Shown in pieces: positions 33,767 through 42,301 of a stretch of 64,000 nt of DNA. The stretch spans positions 62,001-126,000 of the forward strand of contig NZ_RJUB01000010.1 of the NCBI RefSeq assembly GCF_024343615.1. The letters are read 5' to 3'. Origin of the DNA: Ferruginibacter sp. HRS2-29 (GTDB lineage: Bacteria; Bacteroidota; Bacteroidia; Chitinophagales; Chitinophagaceae). The notes below the pieces were generated by a model. The model worked only from the letters and a program-made list of their open reading frames with translations. It ran no database searches and was not told the origin of the DNA. Position 1 is the stretch's first letter. The number at the start of each line of letters is the position of its first letter. The position numbers and the translations under genes were made by a program.

Positions 33767-33879
33767 AATTGGTTATTTTTTGAAGTGTAAAATATTGTTG
33801 ATGATGCTACTGCAAAATTAACGCCTAAATTTTGGATTAGGAGGGGGTGGGAGGGGGAATTTCGGATTGCGGAAGTGGG
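33722..33879. repeat. Direct repeat, copy 1 (sod 5' end and upstream region)
   Basis: 158 bp covering the first 15 codons of sod and its leader, repeated at 34287-34444 with only two mismatches. The two copies bracket 407 bp of unrelated DNA holding a small gene. Confidence 0.95.
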
Positions 33880-33948
33880 ATTATTGTTTAAATCAGCGTC
33901 TGAGTCAATAGAACCGTCGCGATATAAAGATGGTGCCTTCCAGAGGAC

Positions 33949-34218
33949 TTAAAAAAGCTCGTATTTGTTTCTTATGTACGCGATTCTTTCCGCACTCAAT
34001 TCTTCTATAACTTTAAAATCATTATCATATTTAGAAATAACTACAGTCTTTATAGATCCATCAGGATATTCCAAATAGCACTGTTCGGGAGGCAACAGAT
34101 CTGAATTGATCATAAAAGGCAACCCGCCACTAAGCTTAGTTCGCCTAAGCATCTTTACTGCGTCTATTCCAGCCCTTTCAATTTGTTTTAAAGTCATAGA
34201 TGGAGAATATGTGATCAA
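33949..34218 (-). CDS. Hypothetical 89-residue protein between the sod duplications
   Basis: A small protein (MITYSPSMTLKQIERAGIDA...) with a helical start, the segment LPFMINSDLLPPEQCYLEYP and a C-terminal helix SAERIAYIRNKYELF. No family recognised; size and composition fit a small accessory or antitoxin-like protein, which is speculation. It is the only gene in the 407 bp bounded by the two sod fragments, so it probably arrived with the rearrangement. Confidence 0.6.
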   Translation of the reverse strand: MITYSPSMTLKQIERAGIDAVKMLRRTKLSGGLPFMINSDLLPPEQCYLEYPDGSIKTVVISKYDNDFKVIEELSAERIAYIRNKYELF

Positions 34219-34286
34219 ATATAATTGAAGATTTTAGAAAGGGCAGCTAAGATTTAAGTATCAAAATAAACCTGGTAAGTAACTTT

Positions 34287-34444
34287 CAATGCATCATATG
34301 CGTATGGAAGCGCAGGTACTGTAAATGCCATAATTGGCTATTTTTTGAAGTGTAAAATATTGTTGATGATGCTACTGCAAAATTAACGCCTAAATTTTGG
34401 ATTAGGAGGGGCTGGGAGGGGGAATTTCGGATTGCGGAAGTGGG
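34287..34444 (-). pseudogene. Duplicated sod 5' fragment (direct repeat copy 2)
   Basis: Encodes [15 protein letters not shown] exactly as sod does, then diverges (KVTYQVYFDT, stop at about 34258). It includes the sod leader, so it may still carry the sod promoter, pointing leftward to the 89-residue gene. It abuts the 3' end of the restriction endonuclease gene (34466). Confidence 0.85.
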
Positions 34445-34465
34445 GGTACTAATACATTTTTAAAA

Positions 34466-35851
34466 TCATTTTAAATAAATCTCATCTCTCACATAACTAC
34501 TATTGAACCAGAAAGCGTGTTTTGTGTAAGATAATACCCCCGTAAAATTGTCTTTCACTGGTAATGGATAAGTGTCGGCTGCATTAGAAGCATGGGGGCG
34601 GACGTGAGAAATCTTGCTATAGGATTTGTCGGGAAAGTTTGTAGACCTTCTTCCTTTCTTAATATCTCTTACAATTTCCCCTTTACTAACTATATCTTTG
34701 GTTTTTTTCCATACTTTCTCGACATCTAAAATATCTTGATGAGGCATATTCCAAAATTTTGCTTTTTTCAAAATCAAATCATTTTCTACAAATTGAAAAA
34801 AAACAAATAGGAATTTATGTTCAAGGAAATCCTTCAATTCAGACGTTTCCCATTCTTCCCGAACCAACTTGACATATTCGAAAGCGGGAAAAGATATATC
34901 TTCTTTCGGAAGATTGTTTTTCTGTAGTCTTACGGCTCGTATTTTAATATCTGCTTTTTTAAATTCTTCGATTTCTTTATCTAAACTGACACCTAGAATA
35001 GCTTTTGTAAGACTGGAATAAAAACTTTTAGCTTTTGGATTCAAATTAATTCCCAGCATTTCAGAAATCTTTGGAATCGAGAATCCATAATATGATTCAA
35101 ATTTGCCAACGACTATTTCTTCTAAAGTTTTTTTCGTCAATTCGGATGAGGATTTGATTAACTTGCCATAAACTCCTTTTTGTTCTCGCGAAATGCTGGC
35201 AATGATATGATTGACATATCCTTGTTTTAAGGAGAAAGCCCTTTGCTTAGCATGTATTTGTGAAAATGGTTGTGGACGAGGATTTCCTCCTTTGCCCCCT
35301 TTGGTACAAGCTCCAAGATAAAGAGTATCTCCTTCTGATAGTTCATGCGCTTTTCCGGACAGTATTTTCTCCTTAATTTTTTCCCAGTCCTGACGAATGA
35401 TTTTCAAATCCTCATTCGTGAACTCCCATTCACTTACCAATCTTATTTTATAATCTAGAATATCCTGGTCTAATTCATATAAATAAAAAACGAGAAGTAG
35501 ATTCGCATTCTTTTTCCAAAATGAACTGGTTTCAAATTTTTCATTTGGTATATCTGAATAGTTGATGATATTAAGGACTAATCTTTCCTTAGAATTATAA
35601 TGTCTCCCTTTTACTTTTTTCAAGGGAGATGCTTTCAACTCTAATCCGATTTCTTTAAAATCGGGCTCTGAGTTGGAGTTTGGTTTGTATTCGAAATAAA
35701 ATTCTTCTAGCACCTGCCCAAAACTTCCTTTTCCTTTATGGCCATGCATATGAATATTATCAAGACCTGATTCTCTCAATGTTCTGTTGATTAATTTTCT
35801 CGCATGAGCTATTACCGAAACTTTATTTTCGGGGTCGTACTTTCTTTCCAT
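34466..35851 (-). CDS. Sau3AI/MutH-type type II restriction endonuclease
   Basis: 461 residues, similar in length to Sau3AI. The N-terminal half has the MutH-like catalytic triad Asp64, Glu71, Lys73 (EPDFKEIGLELKASP), with the same 7- and 2-residue spacing as MutH; the C-terminal half (about 250-461) is the second, non-catalytic MutH-like domain seen in Sau3AI. Such enzymes cut GATC; that specificity is inferred. The start overlaps the methyltransferase gene by 29 nt in the same direction, so the pair is coupled. AT-rich compared with neighbours. Confidence 0.9.
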   Translation of the reverse strand: MERKYDPENKVSVIAHARKLINRTLRESGLDNIHMHGHKGKGSFGQVLEEFYFEYKPNSNSEPDFKEIGLELKASPLKKVKGRHYNSKERLVLNIINYSDIPNEKFETSSFWKKNANLLLVFYLYELDQDILDYKIRLVSEWEFTNEDLKIIRQDWEKIKEKILSGKAHELSEGDTLYLGACTKGGKGGNPRPQPFSQIHAKQRAFSLKQGYVNHIIASISREQKGVYGKLIKSSSELTKKTLEEIVVGKFESYYGFSIPKISEMLGINLNPKAKSFYSSLTKAILGVSLDKEIEEFKKADIKIRAVRLQKNNLPKEDISFPAFEYVKLVREEWETSELKDFLEHKFLFVFFQFVENDLILKKAKFWNMPHQDILDVEKVWKKTKDIVSKGEIVRDIKKGRRSTNFPDKSYSKISHVRPHASNAADTYPLPVKDNFTGVLSYTKHAFWFNSSYVRDEIYLK

Positions 35852-37121
35852 TTTCTATGCGTTTTATCAGGGTTTTCCCAATCTGTTCTATTATTCCCAC
35901 AACTAGGGCATTTCCCATAAAAAATGCTCTTTTCACATCTGTAACTCCTTCTAATTTTGTATGGTCGTCTGGAAACATATTCAGTCGTTCTAATTCAATA
36001 GGGGACAGCCTTCTAAATTTGTTTTTTGTTTCAATAACATGTTTGAACCTGGAAGCTGATGGCCCTCCTTCACCTGTAATGATTGTACGTGATGGCTTGT
36101 CTTTCGGGTCAGGGAAAATCATTCCTCCTTCACTGTAATGATATTCGAAACCATCAGCATTTTTACGTATCTCCTTTTTTGCACCTTTCAGGTAATACCA
36201 TTTATCAAGATCCTCTTTATCGATATAGAATTCAGGAGTGACTTCTCCGTTTTGAAGTACATCTTTTAATACTGTGAAATTCCCTTCATATTGGGGAATA
36301 GTTTTCAAAGTATATACTTTTCCTTTAATCATCATCCCTGCATTCTCGAATAATCCTGTGCGGCCATCTTTATTAAAGTCCGAAGAAATTTTAACGATGT
36401 CCCCTTCCAATTCGAATTCTCTTGAAATATTTGAAATATGGGGTCCTGCTGGGAAAGATTCAGCGATTATGCTATCATTCAATATCCATTTAGAAGGAAT
36501 GGATTTGACCATTGATTTATAAATATGGGTATTTTCCAAGTAAGCAATAATGAAAATTCTTCGCCTCCTTTGGGGCATACCGTAATCTGCCGCATTGATA
36601 ACACGCCATTCCACTGCATACCCAAGGTCGAACAGGCTTTTCAATATTACGGCGAAATCTCTTCCACGTTGCTTAGAAGGGGATATAAGCAGCCTATCGA
36701 CATTCTCCAAAAAAAGGTACTTCGGTTTTTTTCTTTGTTCACTAATTATTTTGTGAATCGACCACCATAACACTCCTTTTTTTCCCAAAAGTCCTTTAGA
36801 GTTCTTCAATGATGTAGCTACTGAATAATCTTGACATGGAAATCCACCTACTAACATGTCATGTTCGGGGATGGTCTCTACATCAACGGTTGAAATATCT
36901 TGATTAGAATGACCTTTCTTTCCAAACCTATTCTCGTACACAAGAGAAGCATGCTGTGATTTTGTGGAAGGTTCCCATTGATTGCTCCACACGATTTCAT
37001 ATTCAGACTTGAAAGGCTGTTTGTATCCCGAAGAGGCCGACTTCCCCTCATAACCTTCAAGGCCTACCCTGAACCCACCCACACCTGCAAAGAGTTCCAC
37101 GACTTTTATCTTATTTGCCAT
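35823..37121 (-). CDS. DNA (cytosine-5)-methyltransferase, type II
   Basis: 432 residues with all main C5 motifs: I VVELFAGVGGFR, IV GGFPCQDYSVA with the catalytic Cys, VI LFLENVDRLL, VIII QRRRRIFIIAY, and X near FFMGNALVVGIIEQI. Between VIII and X a target-recognition region of about 180 residues. It should protect the host by making 5-methylcytosine at the partner nuclease's site, presumably GATC. It overlaps the XRE regulator by 11 nt upstream and the endonuclease by 29 nt downstream: one operon in the order regulator, methylase, nuclease. Confidence 0.94.
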   Translation of the reverse strand: MANKIKVVELFAGVGGFRVGLEGYEGKSASSGYKQPFKSEYEIVWSNQWEPSTKSQHASLVYENRFGKKGHSNQDISTVDVETIPEHDMLVGGFPCQDYSVATSLKNSKGLLGKKGVLWWSIHKIISEQRKKPKYLFLENVDRLLISPSKQRGRDFAVILKSLFDLGYAVEWRVINAADYGMPQRRRRIFIIAYLENTHIYKSMVKSIPSKWILNDSIIAESFPAGPHISNISREFELEGDIVKISSDFNKDGRTGLFENAGMMIKGKVYTLKTIPQYEGNFTVLKDVLQNGEVTPEFYIDKEDLDKWYYLKGAKKEIRKNADGFEYHYSEGGMIFPDPKDKPSRTIITGEGGPSASRFKHVIETKNKFRRLSPIELERLNMFPDDHTKLEGVTDVKRAFFMGNALVVGIIEQIGKTLIKRIENGKKVRPRK

Positions 37122-37455
37122 TTTTATTCGCTTTTAAATATTCAATTTTTTCTTCTGCCACTTTAAACACATCCACATCAGCTTTTTCTTCAATCATCTT
37201 ATATGCAAGTTGATCACTTAATAATTCTTTCAGCAAATTTTTTTCATCAATGTTATAGAAGAAAGCTATTTGCCTCACTTGTTCTTTTGTTGCTTGCCTT
37301 TGATTACGCTCTATTTTTGCTAATAAAGAGAAATCTATTTTTGTTTGGGACGCAACTTCTTTCAAAGAAAGATTTGCATCTTCCCTCATCTTACGAAATT
37401 GTTCACCAAGAGTAGAAATATGTTTACGCAAAATTGTTGGACGGAATTTGTCCAA
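37111..37455 (-). CDS. XRE-family regulator of the restriction-modification operon
   Basis: Up to 114 residues. Helix-turn-helix region is GEQFRKMREDANLSLKEVAS with recognition helix IDFSLLAKIERNQRQ. Only TTG starts are available: 37455, or 37428, which gives LRKHISTLGEQF and fits similar regulators better. Its position ahead of the methylase with 11-nt overlap fits a controller protein that delays nuclease expression. A C-terminal helix (about 80-110) is unassigned. Confidence 0.82.
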   Translation of the reverse strand: MDKFRPTILRKHISTLGEQFRKMREDANLSLKEVASQTKIDFSLLAKIERNQRQATKEQVRQIAFFYNIDEKNLLKELLSDQLAYKMIEEKADVDVFKVAEEKIEYLKANKNGK

Positions 37456-37493
37456 ATGTATATTGATATTTGTTTTCCAACAAAAGAAAAACC

Positions 37494-37937
37494 TCAGAAT
37501 TCCATGTTTTTTTTCACATCAATGTGAATAATGTTTTCTTTAAGATTTTCAAGGGTTTTATCTTTTTCATTTTTCTTCAATTCACATTCCCAAACCGTAA
37601 TGACTTTCCATCCGAGTTTTTTTAGTCGTAAAAAATCATTTGAATCCCTTTCTCTATTTCTATTGATTTTTGCATTCCAGAATTCCACTCGTGTCTTAGG
37701 CATTTTGAAGGTATCGCATGCATCATGTCCATGCCAGAAGCAGCCATTTATGATCACTGCAGTATTGTATCTTTTCAAAACTATGTCAGGGCTCCCTGGG
37801 AGATTTTTTTGATGCAGGCGATAACGAAAACCTTGCGAGAAAAGATATTTTCTGACAATCATTTCGGGCTTGGTATGTTTAGCCCTGATTTTGCCCATCA
37901 CTTCGCTACGTTTTTCTTTTGTGAAGATGTCAGCCAT
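37494..37937 (-). CDS. vsr: Very short patch repair endonuclease Vsr
   Basis: 147 residues aligning to E. coli Vsr almost without gaps: Glu25 in TKPE, Asp51 in LPGSPDIVL, Cys66 and His69/His71 in GCFWHGHDAC. Position 64 is Asn where E. coli has His, as in many relatives. It nicks 5' of T in T:G mismatches left by deamination of 5-methylcytosine, a natural companion of the C5 methyltransferase next to it. It is likely first in the operon, 39 nt upstream of the regulator. Confidence 0.95.
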   Translation of the reverse strand: MADIFTKEKRSEVMGKIRAKHTKPEMIVRKYLFSQGFRYRLHQKNLPGSPDIVLKRYNTAVIINGCFWHGHDACDTFKMPKTRVEFWNAKINRNRERDSNDFLRLKKLGWKVITVWECELKKNEKDKTLENLKENIIHIDVKKNMEF

Positions 37938-38039
37938 ATGGTAAAATTACTTTAATGAATGGGGCGATGTTGTTAGCAATATCTTATATCTTATAGTATG
38001 ATTATATAAATGTTCTAAATTTGGAGTTAAAAGCACTTT

Positions 38040-38783
38040 ATGATATCTAATGCATCAATAACAGACGGTAATTGGAGGATTTTAATTACGGATAATATTA
38101 CTGCCGGCCGATATCATAAGAATTTAAATAAAATGAATGTGCTGGCACCAACCCGCGTTTGTCGTTTTCAAGGATGTACGAACGTAGTTCGGATAAATCT
38201 TAAAACGGGATTATGTAGTACTCACAAAAATCATATGCATGATTTGCATTTATCACTAAGTAATTCAGTAGGAGGCGGGACTACTGATGTACCTATGCAT
38301 CAGGATATTGTAGATTCATTGATTTCTTGGGCGAAACCAAGGAATTTTGATTTGAATCCATTGTTTGAACTAATGTCATTTAATGCATTAGGAAATATTC
38401 CAGATGTTTCTACCTTAGCTGGAGACAACTTGCACGTAGGGTATACTCCGCCAATGTTACAAGACTTGCTTGATGAAATGATTAAAGTTGTCGATAATTT
38501 TTTACCTTCGACAAATAATTCATCATATCAGATTTTAACTGTAGGAACAGGAGTTAATAAAAGAGAATTGTCAGCTAGGATTTTGGCACTCACATTCGCT
38601 GGCCTGGTCTTATGTGAGGAGGCGAATCGAGGAGACAGATGGTTTAGTAGGACGATATTGAAGGATGAAACTAAAACAACAATGCTGGGTGGTGCCATGC
38701 CCATAGCTTATTTCGCCGCAAGAACTTTCAATTGGGGAGTTGAATTTGGAAAAGCTAGTAGAAATCTAGTGCCGTCAAGTTGA
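38040..38783 (+). CDS. Unknown protein with Cys-rich N-terminal knuckle, in the R-M island
   Basis: 247 residues from ATG 38040; a start at 38133 is also possible. Residues about 42-64 hold CRFQGC...GLCSTH (C-x4-C-x12-C-x2-H), a possible zinc knuckle. The rest is a soluble alpha-helical domain (ALTFAGLVLCEEANRGDRWF, MPIAYFAARTFNWGVEFGKA) that I cannot match to a family. It is divergent from vsr and as AT-rich as the restriction genes, so it probably belongs to the same acquired island. Function unknown. Confidence 0.65.
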   Translation: MISNASITDGNWRILITDNITAGRYHKNLNKMNVLAPTRVCRFQGCTNVVRINLKTGLCSTHKNHMHDLHLSLSNSVGGGTTDVPMHQDIVDSLISWAKPRNFDLNPLFELMSFNALGNIPDVSTLAGDNLHVGYTPPMLQDLLDEMIKVVDNFLPSTNNSSYQILTVGTGVNKRELSARILALTFAGLVLCEEANRGDRWFSRTILKDETKTTMLGGAMPIAYFAARTFNWGVEFGKASRNLVPSS

Positions 38784-38791
38784 TAGGTATT

Positions 38792-39010
38792 TTAAAAATC
38801 ATCCGTGAAAGCGGACAATTTCATCTCCATCGCATTCGCTAATTCATAAAGCGTATACAACGTCGGATTTCCCTTCCCACTTTCCAATCTTTCAATCGCC
38901 TGCCTATCCTTCATACAAGCCCTAGCCAAATCAGCCTGCGACCAACCTATACTTTCGCGAAGTTCTATAATGCGTTTTCCAATCTTTATTTGAAGTTGTT
39001 GTTTGTCCAC
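38792..39010 (-). CDS. Small XRE-family HTH transcriptional regulator
   Basis: 72 residues if started at GTG 39010 (VDKQQLQIKIGKRII); a longer open frame upstream runs through the divergent promoter and looks non-coding. HTH is IELRESIGWSQADLARACMK with recognition helix DRQAIERLESGKGNPTLYTL. Single-domain regulators of this size often act as antitoxins or island repressors. It converges with the unknown 247-residue gene (8 nt apart) and is divergent from the small gene at 39161. Confidence 0.82.
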   Translation of the reverse strand: MDKQQLQIKIGKRIIELRESIGWSQADLARACMKDRQAIERLESGKGNPTLYTLYELANAMEMKLSAFTDDF

Positions 39011-39056
39011 ACCTGTAAAGTCAGTTTTTTCTCTATAAAATAAGTCAATATATATG

Positions 39057-39086
39057 TTGACATTCCGGAAAATAGTTTTACATTTG
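39057..39086 (+). promoter_or_regulatory. Predicted promoter for the 67-residue gene
   Basis: TTG 39057-39059, 19-nt spacer, TACATTTG 39079-39086: a consensus-like Bacteroidota promoter in the gap divergent from the small XRE gene. Confidence 0.6.
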
Positions 39087-39160
39087 AATAACACAAACTT
39101 TAAATCACCAGCCATGCTTTCCTCCCTCCACTCCAACCCCTCCACCTCACCATCAAAGAA

Positions 39161-39364
39161 ATGGATGACCCGAAGGAAGTGATCGGGCAGTTTTTCAGTA
39201 CCTGGAGCCTCACACAGGTGCGGTATATCATGAAAGAATGGTTGTATGAAGCGTACGGCTCCGGCATGGGTACGGAAAAGGAGTTTTTATTTATGCACGA
39301 CGAGTTGATCAGGCTGGTAGAAGCAGTATTCGTGCTCCAACAGAAAGTTGGAGATAAAAAGTAA
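39161..39364 (+). CDS. Hypothetical 67-residue protein
   Basis: MDDPKEVIGQFFSTWSLTQV... is an amphipathic, mostly helical small protein. The same frame stays open upstream (LHLTIKE before the Met), so translation could start earlier at a non-ATG codon. No family recognised. It is preceded by a good promoter and followed by AT-rich repeats, and marks the right side of the accessory island. Confidence 0.55.
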   Translation: MDDPKEVIGQFFSTWSLTQVRYIMKEWLYEAYGSGMGTEKEFLFMHDELIRLVEAVFVLQQKVGDKK

Positions 39365-39369
39365 AAATC

Positions 39370-39500
39370 TTAATAAAAAATTAAAAAATTAAAAAATTAA
39401 AAAATTCTGAAAATCTTTTTTTATTTTTTCTTGACACGCTTTTTTTATTTTGACACGCCCTTTTTATTTTTTTTCCTCAACTGTGTCAAATTTCCTGGAT
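39370..39500. repeat. AT-rich short tandem repeats after the island
   Basis: Four AAAAAATT-type 8-nt units (about 39377-39407), then two TTGACACGC-T/C-n-TTTTTATTT blocks (about 39430 and 39455). No gene. The T-runs could end plus-strand transcripts. Confidence 0.6.
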
Positions 39501-39569
39501 TGCCACATCTGTTAATCAATCATTTAAGATTTTGGAGGATTGTTGGTGTCCCGGTCAGGTTTACGTGGT

Positions 39570-40007
39570 TCATCTTTTACCCCTAAAAAAATCTTTCATC
39601 AGCTGCCCGCATTCCTCTGCCAGCACACCACCCACCAGCTCTGTTTTTGGGTGAAAGGGGTTATTGGCACCAGCCACCCTCCGGTACCCATTCTTATCAT
39701 CATACGCCCCAAATACCACGCGGCCTATCTTACTCCAGTACAGGGCGCCGCTGCACATGAGGCAGGGCTCCACGGTTACATACAGGGTAGCTTCGGGCAG
39801 GTACTTGCTGCCCAGGAAGTTGTAGGCGGTGGTGAGGGCGAGTATTTCCGCGTGTGCCGTGCTGTCGGTAAGCAGTTCGGTCTGGTTGTGGGCACGGGCG
39901 ATGATACGGTTGTTGAGGACCACTATGGCGCCAATGGGGACTTCGTCTTTTTCGAAGGCTTTTTGGGCTTCGGTGAGGGCTTGGCGCATGTATTGTTCGT
40001 CATTCAT
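39570..40007 (-). CDS. tadA: tRNA adenosine(34) deaminase-type nucleoside deaminase
   Basis: 145 residues with the zinc deaminase motifs THAEILALTTA (His ligand and catalytic Glu) and VEPCLMCSGALYWSKI (two Cys ligands). The C-terminal LVGGVLAEECGQLMKDFF is typical of TadA, which converts A34 to inosine in tRNA-Arg. A guanine-deaminase-like role cannot be excluded but the length and tail favour TadA. First conserved gene to the right of the accessory island. Confidence 0.9.
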   Translation of the reverse strand: MNDEQYMRQALTEAQKAFEKDEVPIGAIVVLNNRIIARAHNQTELLTDSTAHAEILALTTAYNFLGSKYLPEATLYVTVEPCLMCSGALYWSKIGRVVFGAYDDKNGYRRVAGANNPFHPKTELVGGVLAEECGQLMKDFFRGKR

Positions 40008-40087
40008 ATTGGGTTAATTTTTGAGGGCGGCAATTTTTTTTCACCGCGGAGAACAAGAGGGAGCAGAGTTTTCGCAGAGTAATAGAA

Positions 40088-40153
40088 CTGTCAGCCTGAG
40101 CTTGTCGAAGGCGGTTCGTATGTTATACGCCTTCGACAGGCTCAGGCTGACAG
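40088..40153. repeat. Interspersed palindrome, copy 4
   Basis: Arms 40088-40113 and 40128-40153, core CCTGAGCTTGTCGAAGGC; one stem mismatch (GACAGG for GACAAG). Preceded by a CCGCGGAGAAC/CGCAGAG fragment of another repeat family (40041-40080). Confidence 0.9.
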
Positions 40154-40201
40154 CCTCATTCTTTACGCTGAAAGACCTACCTTCAAACAAATTTACATCA
40201 A

Positions 40202-41575
40202 ATGGATCTCGTAAGTAAATTAAACGCTCAGCGGCAGTTTTTTGATTCGGGGGCAACTAAGGAATACGCCTTCCGGCTGGCGCAGGTGAAAAAGCTGAAA
40301 GCAGCGGTAGAAGCAGCGGAAGAAGCCATTTACGAAGCGCTTTATACCGACCTCAAAAAAAGCCCCGAAGAATGCTGGATCACCGAGAACGGGTTTTTTC
40401 TGTCGGAGCTCAGCAATGCCATCGGCAAGCTCAGCCGCTGGATGAAACCCGAACGCGTGCGTACCAACCTGGCCAACCTCCCTTCCAAAAGCCTGATAGT
40501 GCCCGAGCCGCTGGGCGTGGTGCTCATCATCAGCCCGTGGAATTACCCGTTTCAGCTGTTGTTTACCCCACTCATAGGGGCCATGGCCGCGGGCAACTGC
40601 GTGGTGCTGAAGTCGTCGGAATTTGCGCCGGCTACCAGCGCCGTAATGAAGCGGCTCATCGAAGAAAATTTTGACCCCGCCTATATTTTATTTACCGAAG
40701 GCGATGGCGCTACCGTAGTGCCGCATATGATGAACAACTTCGTGTTTGACCATGTGTTTTACACCGGCAGCACCGCCGTAGGCAAGATCATTTACCAGGC
40801 GGCCGCCAACAACCTGGTGCCGGTTACCCTGGAGCTGGGCGGCAAAAGCCCCTGCGTGGTAGAAGCCGACGCGGATATAAAAGTGGCTGCCAAACGCATT
40901 GCCTTCCCCAAGTTTTCCAATGCCGGGCAAATGTGCGTAGCGCCCGATTATGTGCTGGTACACGCGTCGCAAAAGGATGCGCTGGTGGCTGCCCTGAAGC
41001 AGTCCATCGAACAATTTTTCAAAGGCGATGCCGCAGCCAGCTACGATTACGGCCGCATCATCAACCAAAAACAATTTGACCGGCTGATCACTTATTTCAA
41101 CGATGGCAAAGTATTGTACGGCGGCCGCAGCGATCGCGACAAACTCTACATAGAACCCACCCTCATGGACGCCATCGACCTCAGCGGTGCCATCATGCAC
41201 GACGAGATCTTTGGGCCCATATTGCCCATCATAGCCTTCAACAGCCGCGAAGAAGCCTTGGCCATCATCAACCGGAATAAAAACCCGCTGGCATTTTATC
41301 TCTTTACCTCCGGCAGCCAAAACGAACAATGGTGGCTGCAGTCGGTGGCATTTGGCGGTGGCTGCGTCAACAATGCGAGTGTGCACCTGGTCAACCATCG
41401 CCTGCCCTTTGGCGGAAGGGGGGCCAGCGGCATGGGGAAATACCACGGCAGGTTCAGCTTCGATACGTTCAGTCATCAGAAGTCGGTGCTGAAAACGCCT
41501 ACGTGGATCGATCCGGCTATAAAGTATCCGCCGTATGAGGGGAGGCTGGGGCTGCTGAAACGATTGATTGGTTAG
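40202..41575 (+). CDS. Aldehyde dehydrogenase family protein (class 3-like)
   Basis: 457 residues, the shorter class 3-type length. Conserved parts: VLIISPWNYPFQLLFTPLIG, FYTGSTAVGKIIYQAA (cofactor binding), LELGGKSPCVVEADADI with the general-base Glu, and FSNAGQMCVAPDYVL with the catalytic Cys. It oxidises medium- or long-chain aldehydes with NAD(P); the substrate is not predictable. ATG 40202 follows the AAATTTACATCAA leader. Monocistronic. Confidence 0.95.
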   Translation: MDLVSKLNAQRQFFDSGATKEYAFRLAQVKKLKAAVEAAEEAIYEALYTDLKKSPEECWITENGFFLSELSNAIGKLSRWMKPERVRTNLANLPSKSLIVPEPLGVVLIISPWNYPFQLLFTPLIGAMAAGNCVVLKSSEFAPATSAVMKRLIEENFDPAYILFTEGDGATVVPHMMNNFVFDHVFYTGSTAVGKIIYQAAANNLVPVTLELGGKSPCVVEADADIKVAAKRIAFPKFSNAGQMCVAPDYVLVHASQKDALVAALKQSIEQFFKGDAAASYDYGRIINQKQFDRLITYFNDGKVLYGGRSDRDKLYIEPTLMDAIDLSGAIMHDEIFGPILPIIAFNSREEALAIINRNKNPLAFYLFTSGSQNEQWWLQSVAFGGGCVNNASVHLVNHRLPFGGRGASGMGKYHGRFSFDTFSHQKSVLKTPTWIDPAIKYPPYEGRLGLLKRLIG

Positions 41576-41594
41576 CTGGTTTGCTACAGTCTAT

Positions 41595-41664
41595 CGGTCA
41601 GCCTGAGCTTGTCGAAGGCGGCTTCAGTTCCTGATTCCCGCCTTCGACAAGCTCAGGCTGACGG
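41595..41664. repeat. Interspersed palindrome, copy 5
   Basis: Arms 41595-41621 and 41638-41664; the outer pair is CGGTCAG/CTGACGG, differing from the usual CTGTCAG/CTGACAG with both sides changed together. Confidence 0.92.
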
Positions 41665-41717
41665 ATGAGAGGATTCAGGCTCAACGTATATTTTTTATTA
41701 TTGACTACATTTACAGA

Positions 41718-42299
41718 ATGACAGGCAGACAAAAAATATTAAAGCTGATGTATCCCGTGCTTACAGGGCTTACGCGGCTTTTTGGAAAAAACAACAAAAA
41801 ACTACAATCTACCACCATGGCCAACACATCTTTTTACGATCTGCAGATAACATTGAATAACGGCAAACCATTCGCTTTCTCCGACCTCAAAGGCAAGAAA
41901 GTAATGCTGGTAAATACCGCTTCCGACTGCGGCTACACCCGCCAGTACGACGACCTGGAAAAATTGTATGCAGCCAATAAAGACAACCTGGTGATCATCG
42001 GTTTTCCGGCCAACGATTTTGGCGAGCAGGAAAAAGGCGATGACGCTACCATTGAAGAATTTTGCCGGGTGAATTATGGCGTTACTTTTCCGCTGGCGCA
42101 AAAAAGTGGCGTGAAGAAAAATGCTGAGCAGAACCCGGTATACCAATGGCTCACCGATGCTGATAAAAACGGCTGGAATACCACGGCTCCCACCTGGAAT
42201 TTTTGCAAATACATCATAGACGAAAACGGCAACCTGAAGAATTTCTTTGAAGCTTCGGTAGAGCCGATGAGCAAGGAAGTTGCCGATGCGATCAGATAA
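41718..42299 (+). CDS. Glutathione peroxidase family protein
   Basis: 193 residues from ATG 41718; an internal ATG at 41817 would remove a 33-residue basic, weakly hydrophobic N-terminus. The catalytic tetrad parts are visible: NTASDCGYTRQYDDLEKLY (Cys), GFPANDFGEQEKGDD (Gln) and the WNF triplet in APTWNFCKYIIDENG. Cys-type bacterial members usually work with thioredoxin to reduce hydroperoxides. No operon partner. Confidence 0.93.
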   Translation: MTGRQKILKLMYPVLTGLTRLFGKNNKKLQSTTMANTSFYDLQITLNNGKPFAFSDLKGKKVMLVNTASDCGYTRQYDDLEKLYAANKDNLVIIGFPANDFGEQEKGDDATIEEFCRVNYGVTFPLAQKSGVKKNAEQNPVYQWLTDADKNGWNTTAPTWNFCKYIIDENGNLKNFFEASVEPMSKEVADAIR

Positions 42300-42301
42300 C
42301 C

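Noticed and set aside
39011..39145. N-terminal extension of the small XRE regulator
   Set aside because: It runs through a consensus promoter on the other strand and has no domain character; GTG 39010 gives the normal size.
33722..39364. Transposon or prophage carrying the restriction island
   Set aside because: No transposase, integrase, or tRNA attachment site is visible; only the sod duplication hints at the mechanism.
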